From: UBA1672 sp965263215
GTDB taxonomy: Bacteria > Pseudomonadota > Alphaproteobacteria > Micavibrionales > Micavibrionaceae
Reading direction: 5' to 3'
Assembly (NCBI GenBank): GCA_965263215.1
Contig: OZ253663.1
Span: 1,488,001-1,552,000, forward strand
Length of the DNA stretch: 64,000 nucleotides
Under the pieces are notes generated by a model. The model made no database searches, was not told the origin of the DNA, and saw only the letters and a program-made list of their open reading frames with translations. Position numbers and translations under genes: made by a program. Below are positions 1-8,654 of the stretch, piece by piece. Within the stretch, counting starts at the first letter, position 1, and the number at the start of each line of letters is the position of its first letter.

Positions 1-874
1 TTATCTTGCAGGTAAGTTAGATGTTCTTGAAGAATGGGCGCTTTCTCTTAACCGATTTAAAATATTTTCGTATCTAGATTTTCGTGTACGTAGCGCAGGG
101 CTTGTTGGTGGTCAAAAGCTAAAAGATGTTTTAGTTGGTCACTTTGGCGATATGAATATAGAAGATTTACCACATCCGATTATATGTATCGCAACAGATC
201 TGGCCACAGGGCATGAGGTATGGTTAAGGCGCGGTAATCTCACAGAGGCCATGACAGCGTCTTTCGCGTTGCCGGGGGTTTTCCCGCCTGTGTATCATGA
301 TGAAAGACATTTGGTTGATGGTGCGCTTGTTAATCCATGTCCGATTTCCCCATGTCAGGCGTTGGGAGCACGTATGACGATAGCCGTAGATTTAAACACA
401 GATTTAATTGGTAAGGCATCGAAGCCCGGTCAGACCTATCAAACTATTACAGGCTTTGATATTTTCGACAATGATGATGTCCCCCCGGAGGAACAAAAGA
501 AATTCAACAGCTCTGCTATTACAAGGCGATTATTCCGCCGCGAACAAGATAAACCAAGTTTGTTTGGCGTTATGGTGTCTGGTCTTGGTATTCTACAAGA
601 TCGTCTTACCCGTTCAAGATTAGCAGGAGAACCGCCGGATATTCACATTAAACCGCCGGTTGGTCATTTAGGCCTATTGGAATTTGAAAAAGCAGAGGAA
701 TTAATCCGCTTAGGTGAAATCGCGACGGAACGCATGATTCCTGAAATTAAGGCAGCCATGCTCGTGCTATTAAAGTCTGATGTGAGCGATGCATTTCTTC
801 AAATGGATTTAGGCGATGATGATATCACGAATGCTAATGTTGGCGTTGTTGAAGATAGCGTGACTTCAGATTAA
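1..874 (+). CDS. Patatin-like phospholipase, C-terminal part (5' end outside window)
   Basis: The reading frame is open from the first bases of the window, so the gene begins upstream; the ATG at 152 is internal. The visible part is the C-terminal portion of a patatin-type lipid acyl hydrolase. The Asp of the Ser-Asp catalytic dyad is recognisable in a DGA motif (LVDGALVNPCPIS, Asp codon at 317-319), followed by the typical run leading to IAVDLN. The GXSXG serine motif would lie upstream and cannot be checked. Patatin-like proteins of this type (RssA/YchK-like) hydrolyse acyl lipids at the cytoplasmic side. The C-terminal ~60 residues are acidic and not conserved in any way I recognise. The gene converges with the HAD gene, 11 bases away. 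Confidence 0.8.
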   Translation, partial: YLAGKLDVLEEWALSLNRFKIFSYLDFRVRSAGLVGGQKLKDVLVGHFGDMNIEDLPHPIICIATDLATGHEVWLRRGNLTEAMTASFALPGVFPPVYHDERHLVDGALVNPCPISPCQALGARMTIAVDLNTDLIGKASKPGQTYQTITGFDIFDNDDVPPEEQKKFNSSAITRRLFRREQDKPSLFGVMVSGLGILQDRLTRSRLAGEPPDIHIKPPVGHLGLLEFEKAEELIRLGEIATERMIPEIKAAMLVLLKSDVSDAFLQMDLGDDDITNANVGVVEDSVTSD

Positions 875-885
875 GTAATCAATAA

Positions 886-1878
886 CTAAGCTGTACGTTT
901 TGTTGTACGCTTTTTGTGCTTACGATCAGGTAAGGCTTTACCCCATTCGAAATCATCCACCAGATATTTTGGGCGTACATTATTATATTGCCTAATTAAT
1001 ATATTCAGCGCCTTATCGACTTCCGCAGGGCCTTCACAGTTTTTAAATACAGAAGAATGTAACCCCCGTTTCACAAGGCATGTATCAATATTAACGAGTG
1101 AGCCACCTAGGATATCATGCGCCATTGTATCACCGATCATAACCGTTTGGCCGGGATATATACCGTGCTCTTGCAATATGCGAATACATTGTTGGAAGAT
1201 AAGTTTATGCGGCTTGCCGATATATTCCACAATCCCGCCAAAATCTTTATAACGTGCCGCCAATGTTCCGGGCCCCATAATATTTTTTCCTGCCATAACG
1301 CCCAAGCTATCAGGATTTGCGCAGATGGCTTTTAATTTGTAGCGCGCACATTTCTTTAATAAAGGCTCATAGTCCTCTAGGGTTTTCTCAGGCGCATCCG
1401 TTCCACTGATTAAAAGGAAGGTAGCGTCACTGGGCTCTTCTACTATTTCAATATCGAGGTCTTCAACCACAGATGTATCGCCACCACGGCTGATTAAAAT
1501 ACATTTTTTGCCAATATCTTTGAAATATCCATCGGATTGATTATCCAACCCCTGCCATGTTACCTCACCAGACGTGATAATTTTATTGTACATATCTGGT
1601 TTGATGCCAAGGTCAGCCATACGGTCCGCGTTATTTTCCGCACGCTTCCCTGAATTAGACAGGATAATGACTTGCTTCTTACGATCCTGAAGTTCTTTCA
1701 AGCATTCAATCACACCATCAAAAGCTTTCACACCATCATGGAGAACGCCCCATTGATCAATGATAAATCCAGCGTAACTATCTGAAATGTCAGATATGCC
1801 TTCACAAAATTTTGTGTTTACTATACTGCTTGACCCGTGCACTTTTACACCCCTATTTTTTAAAAACCCAGCACTCAT
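886..1878 (-). CDS. HAD superfamily hydrolase, class IIA (TIGR01459-like)
   Basis: 330 residues. The HAD nucleophile region is seen as DQWGVLHDG at about residues 41-49, the motif II serine in VIILSNSGKRAE, and motif III as GDTMAHDILGG near residue 248. This pattern (DxWGVLHDG) is that of the alphaproteobacterial class IIA HAD group related to NagD-type nucleotide or sugar phosphatases. The substrate is unknown. The last ~20 residues are very basic (KHKKRTTKRTA). No good ribosome binding site is visible before the ATG at 1878, so the start is only fairly sure. The gene stands alone between a convergent patatin gene and the co-directional symporter gene. Confidence 0.85.
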   Translation of the reverse strand: MSAGFLKNRGVKVHGSSSIVNTKFCEGISDISDSYAGFIIDQWGVLHDGVKAFDGVIECLKELQDRKKQVIILSNSGKRAENNADRMADLGIKPDMYNKIITSGEVTWQGLDNQSDGYFKDIGKKCILISRGGDTSVVEDLDIEIVEEPSDATFLLISGTDAPEKTLEDYEPLLKKCARYKLKAICANPDSLGVMAGKNIMGPGTLAARYKDFGGIVEYIGKPHKLIFQQCIRILQEHGIYPGQTVMIGDTMAHDILGGSLVNIDTCLVKRGLHSSVFKNCEGPAEVDKALNILIRQYNNVRPKYLVDDFEWGKALPDRKHKKRTTKRTA

Positions 1879-1939
1879 TCAGCATGCGCATTATGATGCC
1901 AACTAGCAGTGTAATCAATAGAGTTTTACAAAAGGTAAA

Positions 1940-3394
1940 TTATTTTTGTTTTTTTATTTTGTTTATATACTCTTTTACGTCACGTTTAATTTCCGGCGCG
2001 AAAAGGTATAAACCGATGATATTGGGGATCGCCATAGACATCATTGCGGCATCAGCAAAGTTGATCAGATTATCTAGCTTCATTGACGCACCGACGATAA
2101 TACAGAGACAGAAAAATAACTTAAATAATTCTTCTATGGCCTCTTTTTCGCCAAATAAGTAGCGGAAACAAACTGCGCCACAATAATACCAACTAATCAT
2201 TGTTGAATACGCAAATAATATAACAATAACGGTTAAGGCATAACGGAAATTCGGCAACGCGTGCTCAAACGCCATGGATGTGAGTTGAACCCCGACAACG
2301 CCATCTGTAGCGTGATAAGCGCCGGTAATAACAATAACAAGCGCCGTGATATTACAAATTACAACAGTATCAATAAACGGCCCAAGCATTGCCACCATTC
2401 CGGTTCCAACAGGCCCATCTGTATTGGTGGTTGATTGTACAATTGCGGCTGATCCAAGACCTGCTTCGTTTGAAAAGGCTGCGCGTTTTACGCCAACAAG
2501 TAAACCGCCTAAAAGACCGCCTATGCCGGCCTCCATTGAAAAGGCTGATTGAGCAATAGTTATAAATGCCGCGGGAATACGGTCAAAATAAATCATAAGA
2601 ACAAACAGTCCCGCAAAAAGGTATAGACCGGCCATAACCGGAACAAGTTTAGACGCGACATTAGCGATAGATTTAAGTCCGCCCATAATCACCGCTGCGA
2701 CAAACAGGGCAAGCACAATACCAATAACCCAGCCATATCCAGCCAGCGGACTAACGCCTGAGCTATTAGATGTTGCCACGATGATCTGTTCAAAAGCTTG
2801 GTTGGCTTGATACATATTTCCGCCGCCAATCGCACCAATAATACAAAGTGCGGCAAATAAGCCTGCGAAAAAACGACCGACATGCGGTAGTTTTATACGT
2901 GAAAACCCTTCTTTTAAATAATACATCGGGCCGCCCGACACTTTGTTAGGGATGTCTGGATCAGGGTGGATGCGGTATTTCACTGCAAGCATGACTTCTG
3001 CAAATTTAGATGACATACCTAAAAATCCCATGATCGTCATCCAGAACGCCGCACCGGGGCCGCCAATGGATATGGCAACGGCGACACCGCCAATATTTCC
3101 TAAGCCAACGGTTCCCGATAAGGATGCCATCAGAGCTTTAAACTGGCTAATTTCACCGTCCTCACTCTTTTTCATGCCTTTGCCAAATAAAAGCTTCACC
3201 GCATGGCGGAAGTAGCGAATGTTTATAAAGCCGAGATAAAGCGAAAAGAAAATTGATGCGACGGATAGCCAAATAAGAATAAGTTGAACTTCGAGCTCTT
3301 CAAAACCTGGGATGGAAACGGCATAAAAAACAGCTTCGAAAAAGTCGTTTGTATATTCTTTGAAAAAATTATCTATTTGTGTGTCGAAGCTCAT
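1940..3394 (-). CDS. Alanine/glycine:cation symporter family (AGCS) transporter
   Basis: 484 residues with about ten hydrophobic segments. The family signatures are clear: GTVGLGNIGGVAVAISIGGP (about residues 94-113), PMYYLKEG, the AAFSNEAGLGSA segment (about residues 308-320), and a conserved C-terminal YYCGAVCFRYLFG stretch. AGCS proteins import alanine or glycine with Na+ or H+ across the inner membrane. The gene is monocistronic as far as can be seen. Its leader contains an inverted repeat that would cover the ribosome binding site (separate entry), hinting at translational control. Substrate (Ala versus Gly) cannot be told from sequence. Confidence 0.92.
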   Translation of the reverse strand: MSFDTQIDNFFKEYTNDFFEAVFYAVSIPGFEELEVQLILIWLSVASIFFSLYLGFINIRYFRHAVKLLFGKGMKKSEDGEISQFKALMASLSGTVGLGNIGGVAVAISIGGPGAAFWMTIMGFLGMSSKFAEVMLAVKYRIHPDPDIPNKVSGGPMYYLKEGFSRIKLPHVGRFFAGLFAALCIIGAIGGGNMYQANQAFEQIIVATSNSSGVSPLAGYGWVIGIVLALFVAAVIMGGLKSIANVASKLVPVMAGLYLFAGLFVLMIYFDRIPAAFITIAQSAFSMEAGIGGLLGGLLVGVKRAAFSNEAGLGSAAIVQSTTNTDGPVGTGMVAMLGPFIDTVVICNITALVIVITGAYHATDGVVGVQLTSMAFEHALPNFRYALTVIVILFAYSTMISWYYCGAVCFRYLFGEKEAIEELFKLFFCLCIIVGASMKLDNLINFADAAMMSMAIPNIIGLYLFAPEIKRDVKEYINKIKKQK

Positions 3395-3401
3395 AATAAA
3401 A

Positions 3402-3466
3402 ATCTGCCTGTTTAAATAATTTTATACGACAGAATAATGCCTTAGCCGTAGAAAAGAAAGGCAGAT
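3402..3466 (-). promoter_or_regulatory. Leader inverted repeat overlapping the symporter ribosome binding site
   Basis: On the minus strand the leader of the AGCS transporter carries ATCTGCCT (complement of 3459-3466) and, 49 bases later, AGGCAGAT (complement of 3402-3409). These are perfect 8-base complements. The second arm contains the only purine-rich Shine-Dalgarno-like sequence and ends 7 bases before the ATG at 3394, so pairing would hide it. A structural switch is inference; no known glycine riboswitch core was found. Confidence 0.35.
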
Positions 3467-3512
3467 CGAAAAAAATCAGCAAGTTTTACATTTTGGATTT
3501 TAAGGGAATGCT

Positions 3513-3995
3513 TTAATTAGACGCGCAAATCGGTTTTGAGACGGGATATTGCGGAAAAGGTGTTGCTGCCCATTTTCTTACTGTTTCATTATCCATTTTA
3601 CTTGCCTTTTCAATGCGCGCCGAAAATTTCCGACAAAAGATGTCGGGACGCATTTGCGCCGCGTCGGATGATATTTTGTTGGCAAAGTTTGTACGCATCT
3701 TTTTCATTTCACCGTCCGTATTGGACACACCATTTTTTCGCATATAATTCATGAGAATGCGTTCATAGGTCGCGAATAATTCCTTGTGTTTTTTAGTGAA
3801 TTTTTTGTGCTCTAAGTAGAGGTTATTGCCGTTTGCATCTGCCATGTGTGCGCAATTTAAACCAATTACCATTAATTCACTGTGAATGCGAATGCCCTGC
3901 TCTGCCTCGGCTTCGCGCGCATCGTAGCACGCCCTTGCCCAAGAAATATTAGACAAAGAAAATATAGAAATGCACAAAATAACTAAGAACTTCAT
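3513..3995 (-). CDS. Small secreted protein of unknown function (4 Cys)
   Basis: 160 residues with a classic signal peptide (MKFLVILCISIFSLSNISWA, cleavage probably after ARA or SWA). The mature part is helical and hydrophilic with four cysteines, the first very near the mature N-terminus (CYDAREAEAEQGIRIHSELM) and the last near the C-terminus, so two disulfides in the periplasm are plausible. I believe similar proteins occur in other alphaproteobacteria as uncharacterised proteins, but I do not recognise a named domain. The gene lies between the symporter and the dehydrogenase, same strand, with a 26-base gap to the latter. Confidence 0.75.
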   Translation of the reverse strand: MKFLVILCISIFSLSNISWARACYDAREAEAEQGIRIHSELMVIGLNCAHMADANGNNLYLEHKKFTKKHKELFATYERILMNYMRKNGVSNTDGEMKKMRTNFANKISSDAAQMRPDIFCRKFSARIEKASKMDNETVRKWAATPFPQYPVSKPICASN

Positions 3996-4021
3996 TAATG
4001 TTTACCCTTTATATACTGTAA

Positions 4022-4975
4022 TTAGCTGGCGATTTTGACTGGTGTGAGTAGCGGTTGCCCTTCGAAATACGCATTTAAATTATCTATAACAAGTTGCCCC
4101 ATTTTTGATCTGGTTTCAACTGTCGCAGAGCCCACATGTGGTGATAAAACAACATTATCCATTTTGACCATTTCTTCCGGTACGTCAGGCTCGTTGGCAA
4201 ATACATCAAGTCCTGCGCCTGCAATGGTTTGATTTTTAAGGGCGATCATTAAGTCTTCTTCATTTACAACGCTACCGCGGGCGATGTTAATCAGAAAGCC
4301 ATTTTGGCCGAGTGCCGCAAGAATTTTATGTGTGATTAAATTTTGTGTTTCCGACCCGCCTGCGCATGCCACAATCAAAAAGTCTGAATCGTGCGCCATT
4401 TTTTCTAAATCTTTGTAGTAGGTGTAATCTACGTCTTTTTTACTACGACTGTGATAGACGACATTGGTATTAAACGCGGCTGATCGTCTGGCAATCGCTT
4501 TGCCTATTTGGCCGAGGCCAACGATACCAACTGTTTTCCCTGAAATTGATGTTGATAGAGGCATTGCGCCTGATTGCCAACGCCCGACACGTACAAACAT
4601 ATCGGCTTCGACAGCGCGTCTCGCAACATTAAGCATCAAATACATGGCAACATCCGCAGTATCGTCTGTAAGGACATCAGGTGTGTTAGTTACCGCTATA
4701 CCGCGATCCTTCGCAGCAGCAAGATCGATGTTATCAAAACCAACACCGAACTGTACGATAACTTCCAAATTCGGTAATGCGCTGATTAAGCGTTCGCTTA
4801 CGCCGCTGCTGTTATACGTTGATAAGATGGCTTGTATGTCATAAACATGCTTTTTTATAAGCGCGATTGGATCATTTGCCTCCCACAGGCGCAAAACGTG
4901 ATAGCTCTGTTCCAGTTGATCCATTTCCCCTTCTAACAGAGGCTGCAATGCTAAAACCGTTCTTTTCATCTTCAT
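4022..4975 (-). CDS. D-isomer-specific 2-hydroxyacid dehydrogenase (glyoxylate/hydroxypyruvate reductase-like)
   Basis: 317 residues, normal for the family. The NAD(P)-binding motif is VGIVGLGQIGKAIARR (about residues 148-163). The catalytic Arg-Glu-His triad is present: Arg in NIARGSVVNEEDL, Glu in ANEPDVP, and His in LSPHVGSATVETR. The enzyme should reduce a 2-keto acid such as glyoxylate, hydroxypyruvate or a branched keto acid to its D-hydroxy acid in the cytosol. Which substrate is used cannot be decided. No operon partner is evident: the upstream gene miaB is divergent. Confidence 0.88.
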   Translation of the reverse strand: MKMKRTVLALQPLLEGEMDQLEQSYHVLRLWEANDPIALIKKHVYDIQAILSTYNSSGVSERLISALPNLEVIVQFGVGFDNIDLAAAKDRGIAVTNTPDVLTDDTADVAMYLMLNVARRAVEADMFVRVGRWQSGAMPLSTSISGKTVGIVGLGQIGKAIARRSAAFNTNVVYHSRSKKDVDYTYYKDLEKMAHDSDFLIVACAGGSETQNLITHKILAALGQNGFLINIARGSVVNEEDLMIALKNQTIAGAGLDVFANEPDVPEEMVKMDNVVLSPHVGSATVETRSKMGQLVIDNLNAYFEGQPLLTPVKIAS

Positions 4976-5083
4976 TTACCAACGTGGTGTAACCAAAACG
5001 CTTGATTTCCTTATGCCTTTTGTGGTTTAAGACACACAGAAACAACACAGATTACAAAATTAAAAAAAGCAGTGTAATCCAAT

Positions 5084-6445
5084 ATGACACAAACACACAA
5101 GAAACTCTTTATCAAAACATGGGGCTGTCAGATGAATGTCTATGACAGCAACCGCATGGCGGACATACTATCTTCGCTCGGCTATAAGCCTGTTGATACC
5201 CCTGAGGATGCGGACATGATGATTTTAAACACGTGTCATATCCGTGAAAAAGCAACGGATAAAGTGTTTTCAGAATTAGGCCGTTTGCGTACGCACAAAG
5301 ATGCTAAAGAAGCCAAAGGCGAAAAAATGCTGATCGCTGTGGCAGGCTGCGTTGCGCAAGCAGAAGGCGATTTTATTATGGAGCGCGCACCTTATGTGGA
5401 TATGGTGTTCGGTCCGCAGACATATCATGAATTACCGGAAATGGTTCTCAAAGCTAACGGTGATGATCGCGTTGTGAATACAGAATTTCCAACAGTATCA
5501 AAATTTGATCACTTACCTGATGAGCATACAATCGAAGGCGCATCAGCGTATTTATCCATTCAAGAAGGGTGCGATAAATTTTGTACATTCTGCGTTGTGC
5601 CCTATACGCGCGGTGCGGAATATTCTCGTACAGCGCAGGAAGTCATAGACGAAGCGCATAGATTGGTTGATCAAGGCGCATTAGAAATTATCCTTCTTGG
5701 TCAGAATGTTAATGCTTATCATGGCATAGGGCCAGATGGAACCACGTGGGGCTTGGCTGATTTAATTCGTAAAGTTGCCGAGATTGATGGATTAGAACGT
5801 ATTCGTTATTCCACCTCCCACCCGCGTGATATGGATGATGATTTGATTAACGCACATGGTGAAATTCAAAAACTTATGCCGTTTTTGCATCTGCCTGTTC
5901 AAAGCGGGTCAGACCGTATTTTAGAGGCGATGAACCGTAAGCATGACGCACAGCTATATCGTGACGTTATCGCACGTATAAAAAAGTTACGCTCAGATAT
6001 TGCTTTTTCATCCGATTTCATCATTGGTTTTCCGGGTGAAACTGAACAAGATTTTGAAGATACGATGCAGCTTGCCCGTGATATCGGTTATGCATCTTGT
6101 TATTCATTTAAATACAGCGCCCGCCCGGGTACGCCCGCCGCCAATATTCAGGCGGCACTTGTACCGGATCATGTTGCGACCGAGCGTTTGGCACGCTTTC
6201 AAGCCTTAATCAACGAGCAGCAAGCCGCTTTCAATAAAACATGCGAAGGCAAAACCCTTCCTATTCTTTTTGACCGCAAAGGTAAAAAAGAAGGTCAATT
6301 ATCAGGCCGAAGTCCCTACTTCCAATCTGTTTATGTTCAGGGGAATGAACGCCTTATTGGTAATATTATTGATGTGAAGATTACGGATGCGTTTGATAAT
6401 TCCTTGACAGGGAAGATCGAAATTTATGATGATGAAGCTGCATAA
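5084..6445 (+). CDS. miaB: tRNA-2-methylthio-N6-dimethylallyladenosine synthase MiaB
   Basis: 453 residues, full length. The N-terminal UPF0004 domain shows its three cluster cysteines (TWGCQMNVYDS, LNTCHIREKA, AVAGCVAQAEGD). The radical-SAM CxxxCxxC motif is EGCDKFCTFCVVPYTRG (about residues 161-177), and a C-terminal TRAM region follows. It methylthiolates i6A37 of tRNAs reading UNN codons. It starts the conserved alphaproteobacterial run miaB - (RNase H-like) - phoH - ybeY - corC - lnt. The start ATG follows an AT-rich leader with a weak ribosome binding site. Confidence 0.97.
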   Translation: MTQTHKKLFIKTWGCQMNVYDSNRMADILSSLGYKPVDTPEDADMMILNTCHIREKATDKVFSELGRLRTHKDAKEAKGEKMLIAVAGCVAQAEGDFIMERAPYVDMVFGPQTYHELPEMVLKANGDDRVVNTEFPTVSKFDHLPDEHTIEGASAYLSIQEGCDKFCTFCVVPYTRGAEYSRTAQEVIDEAHRLVDQGALEIILLGQNVNAYHGIGPDGTTWGLADLIRKVAEIDGLERIRYSTSHPRDMDDDLINAHGEIQKLMPFLHLPVQSGSDRILEAMNRKHDAQLYRDVIARIKKLRSDIAFSSDFIIGFPGETEQDFEDTMQLARDIGYASCYSFKYSARPGTPAANIQAALVPDHVATERLARFQALINEQQAAFNKTCEGKTLPILFDRKGKKEGQLSGRSPYFQSVYVQGNERLIGNIIDVKITDAFDNSLTGKIEIYDDEAA

Positions 6446-6476
6446 AAATATAAATTAGCGGGAATACTGATTAATT

Positions 6477-7058
6477 ATGGGTAATAAAGACGTTCATGTC
6501 TATGTTGATGGCAGTGCTTATCAAGATACAAATAAATACGGTGTGGGTTGGGTTAGAACCGATCATAAAGACAGGCTTCAATCCGAAAAAAGCAAACGCT
6601 TACCAATACCCCGAGCTTGTTCTACAGCTGCGGAAGTTTATGCCGCTCAAGACGCGTTGGATCATGTAAGAAAAAACTCCAAAGTTGTTGTTCATAGCGA
6701 CTGTGCGGCAGTTTGTGCTGCGATCGCTGAAAACTCTTTTTATGATAAAATTAGGCGTTCAAGTAAAAACAAGCCTTTACGTAAGGCTTGGGAAGCGCTG
6801 GAGCGTGCGGTTGATCGCCATAAGGAGGTCTTCGCATCGTTTGCGCGAGAAGATCAGCATGAATATATGAAAAAAGCGCATCAAAATGCGCAAACCGGTG
6901 CTCAACTCAAGTTTAATAGTGCTGGCTATGATCGTCGTAGTGAGAATAAACACACAAAAACGATGATTGAAGAGGATTTGGCGGACCATGAAGGCATCGC
7001 AGCATTATATGACGACGACGCTGATTATCCCGATCAAGATGCACCGGAAGTTGCTTAA
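6477..7058 (+). CDS. RNase H-fold protein (RNase HI-like) with acidic C-terminal tail
   Basis: 193 residues. The N-terminal ~140 residues resemble RNase HI: VHVYVDGSA (Asp11), TAAEVYAA (Glu53) and VVHSDCAAV (Asp75) match the first three catalytic acidic positions. Asp126 or Glu129 in FAREDQHEYMKKAHQ could be the fourth. The basic handle of classical RNase HI is not obvious. The C-terminal ~40 residues are highly acidic and lack similarity that I recognise. It sits between miaB and phoH, 31 bases after miaB, probably co-transcribed. Processing of RNA in RNA-DNA hybrids is the obvious guess, but the true substrate is unknown. Confidence 0.7.
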   Translation: MGNKDVHVYVDGSAYQDTNKYGVGWVRTDHKDRLQSEKSKRLPIPRACSTAAEVYAAQDALDHVRKNSKVVVHSDCAAVCAAIAENSFYDKIRRSSKNKPLRKAWEALERAVDRHKEVFASFAREDQHEYMKKAHQNAQTGAQLKFNSAGYDRRSENKHTKTMIEEDLADHEGIAALYDDDADYPDQDAPEVA

Positions 7059-7126
7059 ATCTTTATCTTTTTTTTATTTTTTCATGTAAAATGGTTGTTG
7101 ATTGTATTTAATATGAAAGAGATTAT

Positions 7127-8125
7127 GTGAGCAAAGAACTCATTCTTGAATTTTCTGATAATGACGTCGTGCCTGTCTTGTTTGGTGAGTATAACGATCA
7201 TCTGGCTTATTTAGAAAAAAAATTAGAGGTTAATATCTCTGATCGCGGAAATTTATTACGCATTACAGGTGATATAGATTCCATCACAAAGGCACAAATA
7301 GCATTACAATCTCTTCATACACGTCTGCGCTCCGGTGATTTGCAAAATATAACGCATGCCGATATTGATGCGGAATTACGTTTTTTGACAAACGGGCAAA
7401 CTGCTGCGGATACGCAATCAGGAAAAAAGACGAAAAAGAAAACCCCCGGCAAGAATGAAAACGGTAATACCGTTATTAAGACCAAAAATAAAACAATCGT
7501 TCCGCGCTCTCCCAATCAACAGGAATATCTCGAATTAATGCGTCAGCATGATCTTGTGTTTGGTTTGGGGCCTGCAGGCACAGGTAAGACTTACTTGGCG
7601 GTTGCGGCTGGTGTTGATATGTATTTAAAGGGTGAGGTCGAGCGCCTTATTTTCTGTCGTCCTGCTGTTGAGGCAGGAGAAAACCTAGGTTTTCTTCCCG
7701 GTGATATGAAAGAAAAGATAGACCCTTATCTTCGTCCAATTTATGATGCGCTCCATGATATGTTGCCGTGGGATTTTCTGTTGAAAAAGATGGAGGTTGG
7801 TGAAATTGAAATTGCCCCCCTTGCCTTTATGCGTGGACGCACCCTAGCACATTCTTTTGTAATTCTCGATGAAGCACAAAATGCAACACCCTCACAAATG
7901 AAAATGTTTTTAACGCGTATGGGCGAATCATCACATATGGTTATCACAGGTGATGCCAGTCAAAGCGATTTACCAAAGCACATTAATTCGGGGCTAAACG
8001 AAGCTGTCGATGTCTTGAATGGTGTTGATGATATTGGCTTTATTACCTTTGAGGCAGGAGACGTTATTCGTCATGGTCTCGTTCGTAAAATTATTCGTGC
8101 CTATGATAAATTTAACAAGAAATAG
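7127..8125 (+). CDS. phoH: PhoH family ATPase (YbeZ-like)
   Basis: 332 residues. An N-terminal KH-like region (about 1-85) is followed by a lysine-rich linker (KKTKKKTPGKNE) and the PhoH ATPase domain. Walker A is FGLGPAGTGKTYLAVAAG (about residues 144-161) and Walker B is HSFVILDEAQNATPSQMK. The start is GTG at 7127, because an ATG two bases earlier runs straight into TGA; a GAAAGAG sequence precedes it. In proteobacteria PhoH/YbeZ partners with YbeY, the next gene, in rRNA maturation and ribosome quality control. The 12-base spacing to ybeY suggests coupled expression. Confidence 0.95.
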   Translation: MSKELILEFSDNDVVPVLFGEYNDHLAYLEKKLEVNISDRGNLLRITGDIDSITKAQIALQSLHTRLRSGDLQNITHADIDAELRFLTNGQTAADTQSGKKTKKKTPGKNENGNTVIKTKNKTIVPRSPNQQEYLELMRQHDLVFGLGPAGTGKTYLAVAAGVDMYLKGEVERLIFCRPAVEAGENLGFLPGDMKEKIDPYLRPIYDALHDMLPWDFLLKKMEVGEIEIAPLAFMRGRTLAHSFVILDEAQNATPSQMKMFLTRMGESSHMVITGDASQSDLPKHINSGLNEAVDVLNGVDDIGFITFEAGDVIRHGLVRKIIRAYDKFNKK

Positions 8126-8137
8126 CCCCGTTAATTT

Positions 8138-8623
8138 ATGGCCCGGTTAGAAATAGATATTAGTATTGAAAACGAAAACTGGAATGGTGCTATTGCGGAT
8201 ATTGAACAATATACGCGTGGTGTTGTTACATCTACTCTTTCAGGTTTTTTGGGGAAGACTGAACATGCAGATATCAGTATCGTTCTCGCCGATGATTCTT
8301 TTGTGCAAAACCTTAATAAAATATACCGCCATAAAGATAAGCCGACGAATGTGCTTTCTTTTCCGCAAACCGAATTAGAGGAAATAAAACACGGCATGCC
8401 TATGTGCAGTCTTGGGGATATTATTATTGCGTTTGAAACCATCGAACGTGAATCACAGGAACAAAAGAAAACGATACAACATCACTTTACGCATATGCTT
8501 GTTCATGGTTGCTTACATCTTCTTCATTTTGATCATGGAACAGATGAGGACGCAGAAATAATGGAAACGCGTGAAATCGAAATTTTAAAAACTCTGGGCA
8601 TTAAAAACCCGTATGAAATATAA
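8138..8623 (+). CDS. ybeY: Endoribonuclease YbeY, 16S rRNA maturation factor
   Basis: 161 residues. The zinc-binding signature HxxxHxxxxxH is present as HGCLHLLHFDH near residue 127, and the preceding DDSFVQNLNKIYRHKDKPTN motif is typical. YbeY is a single-strand endoribonuclease needed for 16S rRNA 3' end maturation. It lies directly after phoH and before corC, the usual cluster in proteobacteria. Confidence 0.95.
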   Translation: MARLEIDISIENENWNGAIADIEQYTRGVVTSTLSGFLGKTEHADISIVLADDSFVQNLNKIYRHKDKPTNVLSFPQTELEEIKHGMPMCSLGDIIIAFETIERESQEQKKTIQHHFTHMLVHGCLHLLHFDHGTDEDAEIMETREIEILKTLGIKNPYEI

Positions 8624-8654
8624 TAGTTTTATGGCACACTGAGAAAATATAGAC

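Noticed and set aside
3395..3512. Glycine riboswitch upstream of the symporter
   Set aside because: Family members are sometimes under such a riboswitch, but the conserved core (for example GCCGAAGG-like segment) is not present in the leader.
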